A stretch of DNA of 64,000 nucleotides from Microbacterium limosum (GTDB lineage Bacteria; Actinomycetota; Actinomycetes; Actinomycetales; Microbacteriaceae), in assembly GCF_036324365.1 (NCBI RefSeq), contig NZ_CP137080.1:310001-374000 (forward strand), given 5' to 3'. How positions within the stretch are numbered: the first letter of the stretch is position 1; each line of letters starts with the position of its first letter. Made by a program: the position numbers and the translations under genes. Positions 53,836 to 64,000 of the stretch are shown one piece after another. The notes beneath the pieces are model-generated. The model ran no database searches. It was not told the origin of the DNA and saw only the letters and a list, made by a program, of their open reading frames with translations.

Positions 53836-55569
53836 TCAGCGCACCGGTTCGCGCTCGCCATGCGCGCGCGCCCGGTCGCCGGTGTCGCGGCGGGTCTTCG
53901 TCAGCACCGTCCAGATCGCTACTGCGACGACGGCGTACGCGGCGAAGAGCGAGGTCCAGACCCAGAACGGGGTCGAGGTCTCCTCCCAGCTGCCCGGGAA
54001 CGGCAGCAGGACGACCATGAACAGCGACGCCCCCGCGGCGTAGACGATGATCCACATGCCGCGGCTGGCGGAGAAGATCGCCGAACCCGCGAGTCCCCCC
54101 AGAGGCAGCAGCATGATGGGCAGCGCGGAGATCCCGAGCACGGTGATGCCCGCGAGCGCTTCGACGGCGAATCGATCGAGGATGCCGCCGGAGCGGGTGA
54201 GAGGTTCGGCGAGAACGCCGTAGAGGAACCACGCCGACATGCCCGCGCCGGCAACGTAGGCGATCTCGACGACCGCGAGGCGCAGCCCGTCCCGCGTGCT
54301 CAACGCGGCGGGCAGGGCGGCCGCGATGATGAGGCCGAAGACGACGCCCGGCGCGAAGCCCGTGAGGCGCGACAGCAGCACGGAGGCGAGGAGGATGCCG
54401 AGGGACCCCGCGACGAGACCGACTCGAGCGGTCGGGCTGATCGCCCACCGCCGTGCGACGCCCGCCACGAGCGCGGCGCCGGCGACCGCCTCGACGCCGA
54501 ACGCGACGATGTTCGAGGCGACCATCCGCACGGATCCCGCGTTCCAGCCGAACGTCGGGTCGACGAAGCCGGCGATGACCGCCGCGGCGAGCACGCCCAG
54601 GGCGAGCGGTGCCGCTCGAGGCAGTCGTGCGCTCGCCGCGCGGGTAGCCCGTGCGACGGGTTGGCCGATTCGGCGGCCGACGGCTGCGAGCGGCGCCCAC
54701 AGCCGCGAGACACGGTCGTAGTTCTCGCTGATCGCCGTCTCCATCAGCCTGCCGGGGAACGCGAGGATCGCAGCGAACACGAGCGTGAGTCCCAGCGTGC
54801 ATCCGAGGGTGAGGGGGTCGAGCGAGACCTGGCTCGGAGTGCGCAGTTCGCTGAGAGTCGAGGGCGCGGTCGGCCCGTCCCGGAGATCGGTGGGGGCCGC
54901 GGTCGGTGCGCCCTCGTCGATCGCGACATTCTCGGTCGGTGTGTCGATCGCCGTGTTCTCGTCAGGCTCCTCCTCGACCGGATCCGGCAGATCGAGCATG
55001 GGGAGGATGCGTGCGCGGATGACCGCGAGGGCGCTGGAGGTGAGGCCGCGGGACGCCATCAAGACCCCGTCGCCCAGCAGCACCTCGCGTGCGGGAAAGG
55101 AGAGGACGACCGTGTCGTCCGGTTCTGCGATCAGCGTGTAGACGGGACCGTCCGCCGAATCCGAGCGCGCGTAGCCGTTCGCCAGAAGTCGTTCTCGGAG
55201 CGTGTCCTGGTCGGAGACGATCGCGTACCCGACCGCCACCGCGTCGGGGTCGGTGTCACGCAGCCACCAGCAGGTAAGGCCCTGCCCGTCGAAGATCTCC
55301 GACCACACGGTCCACGAGGTGGCGTCGTCGTGCATGGTCGGCTCGTCGCTGGTGCCGACGGTCTCGGCTTCGCGGTACCCCGACGAGGCGAGTTCTGCAC
55401 GCAGCGTCTGGTCGATCAGGTCATCGCATGTCACCGGTGCCGCTGTTGTGACCGGGATCGCCGATCCGGATGCCGCCGACTCGCCGGCGAGCCCGTGAGT
55501 CGCGCTTGTCGCGCCCGCCCACATGGCAACGGCGAGAGCCGCCGTGACGAAGACCCCGCGAACGCTCAT
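53836..55569 (-). CDS. Multi-pass membrane protein with secreted N-terminal domain
   Basis: 577 residues. A signal-like N-terminus (VFVTAALAVAMWAGATSA) leads into an extracytoplasmic domain of about 200 residues with two Cys (in VTCDDLI and LTCWWLRD) that could form a disulfide, an acidic proline-rich linker, and a C-terminal half of about nine hydrophobic segments (from LGCTLGLTLVFAAILAF to LFAAYAVVAVAIWTVL). I do not recognise the family. ATG 55569 is chosen because the signal starts there. Next to the UDP-glucose dehydrogenase and lipid kinase, an envelope role is plausible. Confidence 0.75.
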   Translation of the reverse strand: MSVRGVFVTAALAVAMWAGATSATHGLAGESAASGSAIPVTTAAPVTCDDLIDQTLRAELASSGYREAETVGTSDEPTMHDDATSWTVWSEIFDGQGLTCWWLRDTDPDAVAVGYAIVSDQDTLRERLLANGYARSDSADGPVYTLIAEPDDTVVLSFPAREVLLGDGVLMASRGLTSSALAVIRARILPMLDLPDPVEEEPDENTAIDTPTENVAIDEGAPTAAPTDLRDGPTAPSTLSELRTPSQVSLDPLTLGCTLGLTLVFAAILAFPGRLMETAISENYDRVSRLWAPLAAVGRRIGQPVARATRAASARLPRAAPLALGVLAAAVIAGFVDPTFGWNAGSVRMVASNIVAFGVEAVAGAALVAGVARRWAISPTARVGLVAGSLGILLASVLLSRLTGFAPGVVFGLIIAAALPAALSTRDGLRLAVVEIAYVAGAGMSAWFLYGVLAEPLTRSGGILDRFAVEALAGITVLGISALPIMLLPLGGLAGSAIFSASRGMWIIVYAAGASLFMVVLLPFPGSWEETSTPFWVWTSLFAAYAVVAVAIWTVLTKTRRDTGDRARAHGEREPVR

Positions 55570-55946
55570 CGGATGGGCTCGTGAAGCGCGCTGCGTGGGT
55601 GTGGTGTCACCGTCGTCTCCCCGGGGTGGCTCCTGGCGGGCGACGGCGAATGGGCGGGAACGTCCCCGTTCCCTCGTTCTCACGCCGCTACCCCCAGTGC
55701 GCCCTGGCGGGCGCGTAGCTGTCGTGCTCGTCCTTCCTACCGCAGGCGCCGAAGCCAGGACAAGCGCCGCGCCCGACCGATTCCGCTCAGCTTTCACCGA
55801 AGGACAAGCGAGCCGCGAAGGGAGCGAAGCGTCAATCGGAATCGCAGATCAAGCCACGTAAGAGCGCCAAATCAGTGCCTGATCACGCCGGCCTGACACC
55901 AGTGGTGACGCGCTGTAGATCAAGAGCGCTACGCGCGGCGGACCGA
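55570..55946. other. Gene-free border between core and low-G+C segment
   Basis: No gene is recognisable. The G+C content falls noticeably from left to right, from the membrane protein promoter into the end of gdhA. I see no terminal repeats, tRNA copy or transposon end. It is the left edge of the region that seems to be a recent insertion. Confidence 0.5.
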
Positions 55947-57413
<1,467 letters not shown>

Positions 57414-57441
57414 TCAAATCCGGAACCGGGGCGCCTGAGTG

Positions 57442-58130
57442 CGCAAGGGTCGCTCATTCATGGCGCTCTTCGGCCGAGACTCGCTGATCACGAGCTGGAT
57501 GACGCTGCCCTTCTCGCCGGACCTCGCCCTCGGGCCGCTGCGGACCCTGGCACGCATGCAGGGCAACAAGGTCGATCCGGTCACCGAGGAGGAACCGGGG
57601 CGCATCATGCACGAGGTCCGCCTGGGGGTCGACTTCTCGCTCGCTCTCGGCGGGGACAGCATCTATTACGGCTCGATCGACTCCACCCCGCTTTTCATCA
57701 TGCTCGCCGGTCAGATGGCTCGGCGGGGAGTGCCGCTCGAGGAGCTCGACCCCTTGCGACCCGCAGTCGACAAGGCGGTGCAATGGATCACCAAATACGG
57801 CGATACGTTTTCACGAGGCCTTCTGGATGCCCGATGAAGGCTTCTACGCGATCGCTCTTGACCGCGACAAACAACAGGTGAACGCGATCGCCTCCAACGT
57901 CGGGCACTGCCTCTGGACAGGCATCGTCGACGACTCGGCCGCTCGCTCCGTGGTCGAACGGCTCCTTTCACCGGAATTCTTCACCGGATTCGGCATCCAG
58001 ACCCTCGCCACCGGCAACACCCGCTACAACCCCGTCAGCTGCCACAACGGATCGGTGTGGCCCCACGACACCGCGCTCATCGCCGCCGGGATCGCCCGCG
58101 ACACGCCGACGCGTCGACGACCTCGAACGC
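57442..58130 (+). pseudogene. Fragments of a glycogen-debranching (GDE/amylo-1,6-glucosidase) gene
   Basis: Two family blocks in different frames. The first (57442-57820) reads FMALFGRDSLITSWMTLPF, EPGRIMHEVRLG and SIYYGSIDSTPLFIML, the (alpha/alpha)6 catalytic barrel. After an internal deletion near 57815-57825 the second reads AFWMPDEGFYAIALDRDKQ and TLATGNTRYNPVSCHNGSVWPHD. N- and C-terminal parts are absent. It cannot give an active enzyme. Confidence 0.8.
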
Positions 58131-58374
58131 CAACTCGCGGACAGCAAACACTGACCCCGACTGATCGCCCGGGGCACGCTTACTCGTGATCAGCACGAGA
58201 TGCGTCTTCCTGCCCAAGGTCGGGGAAGAGGTGCAGGATTTTTCGCTCGCGTGACGCATGCACTTGTTGGTCGGACGGTGCACATGCCGGCGAATGACGC
58301 TTGGTCCTCCCACGACCCTACGCTAAACTTGATGCAATGCGACGCAAGTTCGAATGCGAAGGGAGTTGGGACCA

Positions 58375-59283
58375 ATGCGTCGTTTCCAAAATGGGATGAA
58401 GACGGCCCTGCTGCTGGGGCTGCTCACCGGCATCATCCTCGTCGTCGGCTATTGGCTGGCCGGATTCGCGGGCCTGGTCATCGCCACCCTGGGAGCGCTC
58501 GCCATGAACGGTGCAGCGTACTTCTGGTCCGACCGCCTGGCTCTCGCCGCGATGCGCGCCCAACGAGTCACTGCCCACGAGGCTCCAGAGCTCACGTCGA
58601 TCGTTAGCCAGTTGGCGACTGCAGCCGGAGCCCCGATGCCTCGGGTTTTCGTCAGCCCGCTGACGCAGCCGAACGCGTTCGCGACGGGACGTAACCCCGA
58701 GCATGCGGCGGTCTGCGTCACCGACGGCATCCTGCGACTACTGACTCCGCGCGAATTGCGTGCCGTCCTCGCACACGAGATGGCGCACATCACAAACCGT
58801 GACATCCTCCTCTCCAGCGTCGCAGCGGGCCTCGCGGGAATCATCACTTCCGTGGCGCAGTTCGCCCTCTTTCTTCCCTTCGGATCAGATGAAGACGACG
58901 CGCCGAATCCGCTGGGTACTCTCCTGATGCTCATCCTCGCGCCGCTGGCCGCGACGCTGATTCAACTGTCGATCAGCCGTACCCGCGAATTCGAAGCCGA
59001 TGCGGACGGCGCTCAGCTTTCCGGTGACCCGCTCGCTCTGGCGTCCGCTCTCCAGAAGATCGAGGCAGGCGTGCGAGTTGCTCCCCTCACGGGGGCGACG
59101 CCAGCCAGCTCCTCGACCGCGCATCTTATGATCGCCAATCCGCTGTCCGGCGACGCCATGAGCAGTTTGTTCAGCACGCACCCGGCCACGGCAGACCGCG
59201 TTAGGAGACTGCTCTCTATGGCCGACGAGCCGAGCATGCGTCGTGGACTCATCACCCCCTACCACCCCGAGCACATTGTGTGA
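58375..59283 (+). CDS. htpX: HtpX-type M48 membrane metalloprotease
   Basis: Membrane protease that removes damaged membrane proteins. The 302 residues have two N-terminal membrane helices (about 9-28 and 31-50), the zinc motif HEMAH with His134 and His138, a third ligand Glu in SRTREFEADADGA (about 204-216), and two further helices (about 150-185). ATG 58375 is preferred over ATG 58354 because AAGGGAG at 58360-58366 precedes it at the right distance. The next gene starts 12 bases downstream, so both form an operon of stress functions. Confidence 0.92.
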   Translation: MRRFQNGMKTALLLGLLTGIILVVGYWLAGFAGLVIATLGALAMNGAAYFWSDRLALAAMRAQRVTAHEAPELTSIVSQLATAAGAPMPRVFVSPLTQPNAFATGRNPEHAAVCVTDGILRLLTPRELRAVLAHEMAHITNRDILLSSVAAGLAGIITSVAQFALFLPFGSDEDDAPNPLGTLLMLILAPLAATLIQLSISRTREFEADADGAQLSGDPLALASALQKIEAGVRVAPLTGATPASSSTAHLMIANPLSGDAMSSLFSTHPATADRVRRLLSMADEPSMRRGLITPYHPEHIV

Positions 59284-59295
59284 TAAGGAGACATC

Positions 59296-59766
59296 ATGAC
59301 GAACTCATCCACCTCGACACCCGCCCGTGAACTCCTCGCGAGCTATGACGACTATGCGTCTGCGCAGGCGGCGGTCGACCGACTCTCCGATGCGGAGTTC
59401 CCCGTTGAAGAGGTCTCGATCATCGGCTGGAACGTGCGCATCGAGGAGCAGGTGACCGGGCGCATGACACTGGCCCGCGCAGCGGGCTACGGCGCCGCAT
59501 CCGGTGCGTGGTTCGGTCTGCTCGTCGGGCTCATCTTCGGGCTCTTCGCCCCCGGCCTCTTCTGGCTGTGGCTGCTGATCGCGGCGACCGGCCTCGGTGC
59601 GCTGTGGGGTGGCCTCTTCGGGCTCGTCGGCCACGGCATCTGGCGCGGTAAGCGGGACTTCTCGTCCGTCCAGAATCTCGCTGCCGAGCACTGGGACGTG
59701 ATGGTCAATCCCGCGTACCTCGATCGCGCGCGGACACTGATCTCGACGGCACCGCAGCAGCCCTGA
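59296..59766 (+). CDS. General stress protein (GSP17M/YflT-like) with glycine-zipper membrane helices
   Basis: 156 residues. N-terminal GSP17M domain (SYDDYASAQAAVDRLSDAEF then EEVSIIGWNVRIEEQV, about 16-52), followed by two glycine-rich hydrophobic helices (GASGAWFGLLVGLIFGLFAP and LLIAATGLGALWGGLFGLVG) and a C-terminal beta stretch. The family is induced by general stress in Gram-positive bacteria, molecular role unknown. Strong ribosome-binding site AAGGAG before the ATG. Probable operon with htpX. Confidence 0.85.
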   Translation: MTNSSTSTPARELLASYDDYASAQAAVDRLSDAEFPVEEVSIIGWNVRIEEQVTGRMTLARAAGYGAASGAWFGLLVGLIFGLFAPGLFWLWLLIAATGLGALWGGLFGLVGHGIWRGKRDFSSVQNLAAEHWDVMVNPAYLDRARTLISTAPQQP

Positions 59767-59849
59767 ATTCTGCCCGCCGCCTGCCCGTCAGGAGGAGTCG
59801 ATGCTGAAGCGGGAGAGTGACTGCTGCGCGGATAGGTGACAGGTTGTAG

Positions 59850-60526
59850 TCACGCCGCCAGTGCGACGGTCGTGTTCATGATGGTCTCGAACTCGATGGG
59901 CGTCAAGCGGCCCAGGCGTGCCTGGCGTCTGCGGCGGTGGTAGGTCCGCTCGATCCTGGTCACCAACGCGATGCGCAGCTGCTCGCGGGGGGCCAGGTGC
60001 GGCGGTTGAGGACGTTCTTCTGCAGCAGCGCGAAGAACGATTCCATGGCTGCGTCTCCGCTGGACCCGACTCTTCCCATGCTCCCGACCATGCGGTGGCG
60101 GCTGAGCGCACGGAGCATCTTACGGTTGCGGAACTGACCGGGCCACCTCTGTCCGAATGCACGATGCAGCCGGCGGCGTCGCCGCGCATCGCGACGGCGT
60201 TCTCCAGCGCCTGGACCGCCAGACGGGACGTCATCCGGGTGTCGATCGAGTACCCCACGATCCGGCCCGAGTAGACGTCCTCGATCGCGCAGAGGTACAG
60301 CTTGCCCCCCGCGGTCCGGTGCTCGGTGATGTCCGTCAGCCACAGCTCGTTCGGAGCGTCGGCGGTGAACACGTGCCGGTTTCGGCCGTTCTCGTCGACG
60401 ACGGCGCAGAGGTCGTCGTGCACGGGCGGTCCGGGTCGGCGGGCCTTGCTCCGTTTGGGTCTCCCGAACGCGCTGAAACCAGCCGTTGCTCGACGCGATC
60501 CGCCACGCGGTCCGGTCTGACATCGC
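59850..60526 (-). mobile_element. IS3-family transposase remnant (OrfB)
   Basis: On the minus strand the rve integrase core of an IS3-type OrfB is spread over several frames: SDRTAWRIASSNGWF at the start, ADAPNELWLTDITEH with the first catalytic Asp, LYLCAIEDVYSGRIVGYS, CIVHSDRG with the second Asp, AAMESFFALLQKNVLN with the Glu, and a C-terminus ending PIEFETIMNTTVALAA. At least three frame changes break it. OrfA and both terminal inverted repeats are not evident. Its right end abuts a truncated nitrilase gene. Confidence 0.85.
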
Positions 60527-60890
60527 CTCACCGTGGTCGCGGGCCTCGTCGGACCTCTTCGGCGGTCAGTCGATGATCGTCGGCCCGCGCGGGCAGATCC
60601 TGACGCAGCAGCGCGGGTGGACGACGGGTGACTCCTTCGTCTGCACGACGATCGACATCGAGGCGCTGCGTCGCGCTCGGGTCGCGAACGGTCTCTACAA
60701 CCAGTTCAAGGACCTGCGCACCGAGCAGTACCGGGCGATCTACGACACCCCGATCTACCCGAAGAACCAGTACCTCGACGCTCCCCCGGAGGAGAACTGG
60801 CTCGCGCGCGAGGACACGACGCGTGCGAACAACATCAAGAAGCTGATCGAGCGCGGAGTGCTGACTCCGCCCACCGGTTACGCGGGCTGA
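60527..60890 (+). pseudogene. C-terminal stub of a nitrilase-superfamily (carbon-nitrogen hydrolase) gene
   Basis: About 120 codons read SPWSRASSDLFGGQSMIVGP and VCTTIDIEALRRARVANGLYN and run to a stop at 60890; they match the last strand and C-terminal tail of nitrilase/aliphatic amidase-type enzymes. The catalytic Glu, Lys and Cys domains are missing because the IS3 remnant starts directly upstream, so the insertion or a linked deletion removed them. Confidence 0.75.
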
Positions 60891-60898
60891 ACCAGCTA

Positions 60899-60931
60899 GT
60901 GAGGGCGGCGGATCATCTCCGCCGCCCTCAC
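60899..60931 (+). terminator. Perfect hairpin after the nitrilase stub
   Basis: GTGAGGGCGGCGGA (60899-60912) pairs fully with TCCGCCGCCCTCAC (60918-60931), loop of five. No T tract follows, so termination would depend on the very stable stem. Confidence 0.7.
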
Positions 60932-60950
60932 TCCTATAAGAGGAGTGCGG

Positions 60951-62012
60951 ATGCGCAAGGTCGGAATCCTGGGGATGGGCAGGTGGGGGCAGACGTGGCA
61001 GCGCGTGCTCGCGCCGGAGCCCGGTGTCCAGGTCGTCGCCGTCGCCGCGCGGAGCAGGCGGGCGGAGATCAGCTCGCGCTCCCCGCGGCTGCGGGTGTAC
61101 GACGACTATCGGACTCTTCTCCGAGACCAGGATCTCGACGCGGTCATCGTGACCCTGCCGCCCGGCGAACACCTCGAGGCGGTGCGGCTGGCGGTCGGTC
61201 GCGACCTGCCCGTCCTGTGCGAGAAGCCTCTCGTCCCGACGCGCTCGGAGCTGCAGGAGATGGTCGCGCTCGATGAGAGCGCGGGCGTCGCCGTGCGCGT
61301 CAACCAGAACTACCGCATGCGCGGGTGGGCGTGCGCCGTCTTCGACCACCTCCCCGCCATCGGCCGTCTGCGCCGCGTGATCATCGAGTTCGCGCAGCCC
61401 GAGCTGACCGACGGCGAGCGCGCGGTGCTCGCGCATCCGCTGCTGGCCGACATGTCCATTCATCATCTCGACCTCCTGCGCTTCCTCACGGGGCAGGAGG
61501 CGCGGGTGCTCTCCGCCGAGGCAGGGCGACCCGACGACGCGCGCGTATGGGGCATGACGGACGTCGATGCCCGGCTCGCGCTCGCGGAGGGGGCAGAGGT
61601 CTCCTACGGTGCCACCTGGGCTGCCCGCGGGCGCCCGACGTCGTGGGACGGCGACTGGACCTTCGAGGGCGACGACGGTGTGATCTCGGTGCGCGATCTG
61701 GGCGTGCGCGTCGAGGCGGACAGGCACCCTCTGCGGATCGTGCCGCCCTCACCCGTGGTCGACGATGAAGACCTGCTCGTGGCGTGGCGATCCTTCGTGC
61801 GCGTCATGGAAGGCGAGGAGTCCCGGCGTCCGGCCACGGTCGCCGACAACGCCCGCAGCCTCGAGCTCGTCTTCGACATCGCGGATGCGGCCGGTGTGGC
61901 AGACCCGAGCGCTCGACTCGCCGCACCCCTCGGTGCCGACCCGCACGCCGCGACCACGTCGCCGGTCGCCGTGCAGGCCAGCGATGGCGTGAGCAGCACC
62001 TCCACCAACTGA
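60951..62012 (+). CDS. Gfo/Idh/MocA-family oxidoreductase
   Basis: NAD(P)-dependent oxidoreductase, typically acting on sugars, inositols or related polyols. The 353 residues have the Rossmann GMGRWGQ at 8-14, VIVTLPPGEHLEAV near 65-78, the catalytic LCEKPL near 91-96, and a C-terminal alpha/beta domain with MSIHHLDLLRFLTG (about 170-183) that holds the active-site His. ATG 60951 follows GAGGAG at 60940-60945. It stood downstream of the nitrilase gene before that was broken; substrate cannot be told. Confidence 0.9.
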   Translation: MRKVGILGMGRWGQTWQRVLAPEPGVQVVAVAARSRRAEISSRSPRLRVYDDYRTLLRDQDLDAVIVTLPPGEHLEAVRLAVGRDLPVLCEKPLVPTRSELQEMVALDESAGVAVRVNQNYRMRGWACAVFDHLPAIGRLRRVIIEFAQPELTDGERAVLAHPLLADMSIHHLDLLRFLTGQEARVLSAEAGRPDDARVWGMTDVDARLALAEGAEVSYGATWAARGRPTSWDGDWTFEGDDGVISVRDLGVRVEADRHPLRIVPPSPVVDDEDLLVAWRSFVRVMEGEESRRPATVADNARSLELVFDIADAAGVADPSARLAAPLGADPHAATTSPVAVQASDGVSSTSTN

Positions 62013-62045
62013 CGACGCGCGGCACGCTTTCCGTCGCGAGCCTCC

Positions 62046-63365
62046 TCAGAACGGTGGTGGTTCGCCGTGCGCGTTCGAATGATGATCGTCGGGGGTGAAT
62101 CGCACGTGTGGTGGTGTGGGTGGTTGGTCGGTGTAGGTGAGTCCGCCGGGTGAGGTCCATTGCAGGACGCCGCCGTCGTGTTGGGTGACTTTCCAGGGCG
62201 TTTCGCCTTTGAGGGTGTGGTGTCTTCGGCACAGGTGGGCAAGGTTTCCGGTGTGGGTTTTCCCGCCGTGGGCGTAGTCGATCGAGTGGTCGAGGTCGCA
62301 TCGGTGTGCGGGCTGTCGGCAGCCGGGGAATCGGCAGTGTCGGTCGCGGGCGCGGAGGTATCGTTTCATCTCCGCGGAGGGGGTGTATCGGTCGACGGCG
62401 AGGACGCTTCCGGTGATCGGGTCGGTGAGGATCCGGTCCCATCCGGGTGCCCGGGCGGCCAGTTCCCGGGCGGTGTCGGCGTCGATGGGTGTCTTCCCGA
62501 CCAGGTCGCCTGGTTCGGTGGTGACGCCGGCGAGGGCGAGGGCGGGGACGGTGACGTTGACGATCGCGGTGATCGCCCCGAGCCCGCCGTATCCGTCGGC
62601 CAGTCCTTCCCCGGTTTCGATGTTGGGGGTGGAGGTGAGGAGCATGTCGGCGGCGAGGTCCGCCCGGATCTGATCGAGGGTGCGGGTGTCGGTGGGGTCG
62701 AGGTTCTTCACCGCTCGGGCTTGTTGGGTGAGCCGGTCGTGGATCCCGTCGATGAGCACCGCCGGGTGCACGATCGTGACGGATCCCATGCCGTCTTCGA
62801 GCACGGTCGTCCATACGCCTCGTCGTGCCCGGGCGGCCCGGTGCCGCTCTGTCAGCGACCCCGGTTGCATCTCCTCCGCCACCGGGGCGAGCGCCGCCCG
62901 CAGTCGCCGTGGCGTCATACCTTCGGCCTGCCGGACGGCTTCCGCCTCGAACGCCGCCCGCGCCACCGGGTCTGCCACCGGGGTTCCGAGTTCGGTGATC
63001 ACCCTTACGTGCCGGGCCCCGATCCGCCCCTCACCCCACGCGGTCATCGCCGCCGGGAACTCCCGCACCACCACGGCCGCTTCGCCCATCTGGCGTTGCA
63101 CCGCCCCGTCGGGCTCCCGCGCCGCGACGGCCAGCTCCGCCGCCACCGCCCGCACGGGAAGTTCGGCGTCCTTCGCCGACGCCCGGGGCAGCACCGCCAC
63201 CCGCGACGCCGCCAGCTCGGCCGCTTCCGCCAGCACCCGCGCCACCGCGGCCTGCGCGACCGCTTCCGCCCGCCGCGCCGCGACGTAGCGTTCCGCGAGC
63301 TCCCGCGCGGCGAGATCCACGTCGTCTCCCCAGGGGGTGGACGACGACACCGGGTTCGAATGCAT
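62046..63365 (-). CDS. DUF222 / HNH endonuclease (13E12-repeat-type) protein
   Basis: 439 residues: the DUF222 helical domain (about 20-300) followed by an HNH nuclease motif CRFPGCRQPAHRCDLDHSID and HTGNLAHLCRRHHTLK near residues 355-400, where all metal and catalytic His/Asn are present. These proteins are numerous in actinobacteria; a role in mobile intron-like or DNA-damage-related DNA cleavage is suspected. ATG 63365 is seven bases after TATAGT (63378-63373), making a leaderless start; an ATG at 63395 lies upstream of that promoter. A LexA-like box covers the start. Confidence 0.9.
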   Translation of the reverse strand: MHSNPVSSSTPWGDDVDLAARELAERYVAARRAEAVAQAAVARVLAEAAELAASRVAVLPRASAKDAELPVRAVAAELAVAAREPDGAVQRQMGEAAVVVREFPAAMTAWGEGRIGARHVRVITELGTPVADPVARAAFEAEAVRQAEGMTPRRLRAALAPVAEEMQPGSLTERHRAARARRGVWTTVLEDGMGSVTIVHPAVLIDGIHDRLTQQARAVKNLDPTDTRTLDQIRADLAADMLLTSTPNIETGEGLADGYGGLGAITAIVNVTVPALALAGVTTEPGDLVGKTPIDADTARELAARAPGWDRILTDPITGSVLAVDRYTPSAEMKRYLRARDRHCRFPGCRQPAHRCDLDHSIDYAHGGKTHTGNLAHLCRRHHTLKGETPWKVTQHDGGVLQWTSPGGLTYTDQPPTPPHVRFTPDDHHSNAHGEPPPF

Positions 63366-63378
63366 GTTCGAAACTATA
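63355..63378 (-). promoter_or_regulatory. LexA-box-like operator and promoter of the DUF222/HNH gene
   Basis: TTCGAATGCATGTTCGAA at 63355-63372 has perfect 6-base outer arms; its inner 16 bases match the actinobacterial SOS box TCGAAC-N4-GTTCGA at all fixed positions but one. It overlaps the transcription start and abuts TATAGT. LexA binding would block initiation. Confidence 0.7.
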
Positions 63379-63659
63379 GAACCAGCCTCCGACATCGCCA
63401 CCCGGATTCCGTCCCGAAATCGACCTCTCGCAGAGAATTTGCATGAGATCTCTCTCATCTGTCCTCTGCCCTCTCGTCGCCCCTCCCGCCGTCCCCTCCC
63501 GCCGTCTCCTGACGCTGCCCCTTTGCCGGTGGCAAGGGGCCGTTCCGGCCCCGCGGCAGCCCCCGATCGCAGCGCCGCGCTCAGCGGTCCTCCTTGCGGC
63601 GCGTCGGGCCCCCGTCAACCCGTTTGCGTCAGCGGCGAGGTTCGCGTGGACTGGGCGGC

Positions 63660-63812
63660 ATGGATAGAGACAACCCGCCCATCGAGCCCGGTCCAGAGCC
63701 CGACACGACGGATGCCGGCGAACCGGACGACACTGACGAGCGCCACGGCACCGCGGGCCAAACGCCCGTCGTCGACTCCGAAGGCAACGTCGGGAGCGCC
63801 CCGACGGCCTGA
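63660..63812 (+). CDS. Small acidic hypothetical protein
   Basis: A 50-residue, strongly acidic and proline-rich protein (MDRDNPPIEPGPEPDTTDA at the start), probably disordered. No family known to me. Short acidic proteins of this kind are annotated in many Microbacterium genomes. The ATG lacks a clear ribosome-binding site, and the 294-base region between it and the HNH gene holds nothing else I can identify. Confidence 0.45.
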   Translation: MDRDNPPIEPGPEPDTTDAGEPDDTDERHGTAGQTPVVDSEGNVGSAPTA

Positions 63813-63912
63813 CGCGCATTCCGGTAACCACTCGCCCTGGCCTTCCCCTTCCTCGCGATCTGCGGTAGCTGGCTCAAGGGCACGGCGACCAGCACCTCGT
63901 TAGCCTGAGGGG

Positions 63913-64000
63913 ATGCCGATCGAGACATCAGCCATCCTGTCCTGGACCCTCCAACAAGAGATCCCGATCCCCGACGACGTCAGCGCTCTCCTCGTCGAAG
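63913..64000 (+). CDS. Unidentified protein, N-terminal part (cut by window edge)
   Basis: From ATG 63913, with GAGGGG immediately before it, 29 residues are visible (MPIETSAILSWTLQQEIP, then IPDDVSALLVE). The reading frame stays open to the window edge and its composition is protein-like, but too little is present to name a family. Confidence 0.5.
   Translation, partial: MPIETSAILSWTLQQEIPIPDDVSALLVE

Overview
The window is high-GC actinobacterial chromosome. Long G+C-rich genes, frequent GTG starts, many start codons placed 5-8 bases after a TANNNT -10 box (leaderless pattern), the pgm-pheA-serS neighbourhood and several DUF222/HNH, DUF3054 and Lsr/LacI-type families point to Microbacteriaceae, most likely Microbacterium or a close relative. 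This assignment is an inference from gene content and style, not from a marker search.

Region 1 (1-9.5 kb) is core: phosphoglucomutase (cut by the window edge), prephenate dehydratase, a luciferase-like oxidoreductase, photolyase, a diacylglycerol-kinase-type lipid kinase, then serS, a HAD phosphatase, tRNA-Ser(TGA), an LCP cell-wall ligase and tRNA-Ser(GCT).

Region 2 (9.4-21 kb) is an accessory defence island at tRNA-Ser(GCT). A 48-base exact copy of the tRNA 3' half at 12320-12367 and shorter copies near 9904 and 20970 look like attachment-site scars. Between them lie a HipBA-type toxin-antitoxin pair, a DUF1877 gene, a complete type I Wadjet operon (jetABCD, an SMC-like anti-plasmid system) and an HTH antitoxin next to a wrecked PIN-domain toxin. 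No integrase remains.

Region 3 (21.2-45 kb) is metabolic and regulatory: carbonic anhydrase; a TPP-riboswitch-controlled thiM-thiE-thiD/tenA operon; LacI and TrmB-like regulators; a NUDIX enzyme; an unusual zinc-knuckle SDR; a nitroreductase; glycosyltransferases mixed with truncated LacI and GT4 pseudogenes; a two-component flavin monooxygenase with LysR and an orphan solute-binding protein; a copper operon (copZ-copA) with two CsoR-type operators; an IclR regulator divergent from malate synthase G; and a MarR pair.

Region 4 (46-55.6 kb) is again mostly core: a DEAD-box RNA helicase divergent from a fatty acid desaturase, tRNA-Arg(ACG), a decayed winged-helix gene, UDP-glucose dehydrogenase, a second lipid kinase and a large membrane protein.

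Region 5 (55.9-60.9 kb) looks recently assembled and decaying: an NADP-type glutamate dehydrogenase with visibly lower G+C, a fragmentary glycogen-debranching gene, htpX and a general-stress membrane protein, a broken IS3-type transposase and a nitrilase C-terminal stub. The window ends with a Gfo/Idh/MocA oxidoreductase, a DUF222/HNH gene whose promoter carries a LexA-box-like palindrome, and two small or partial genes.
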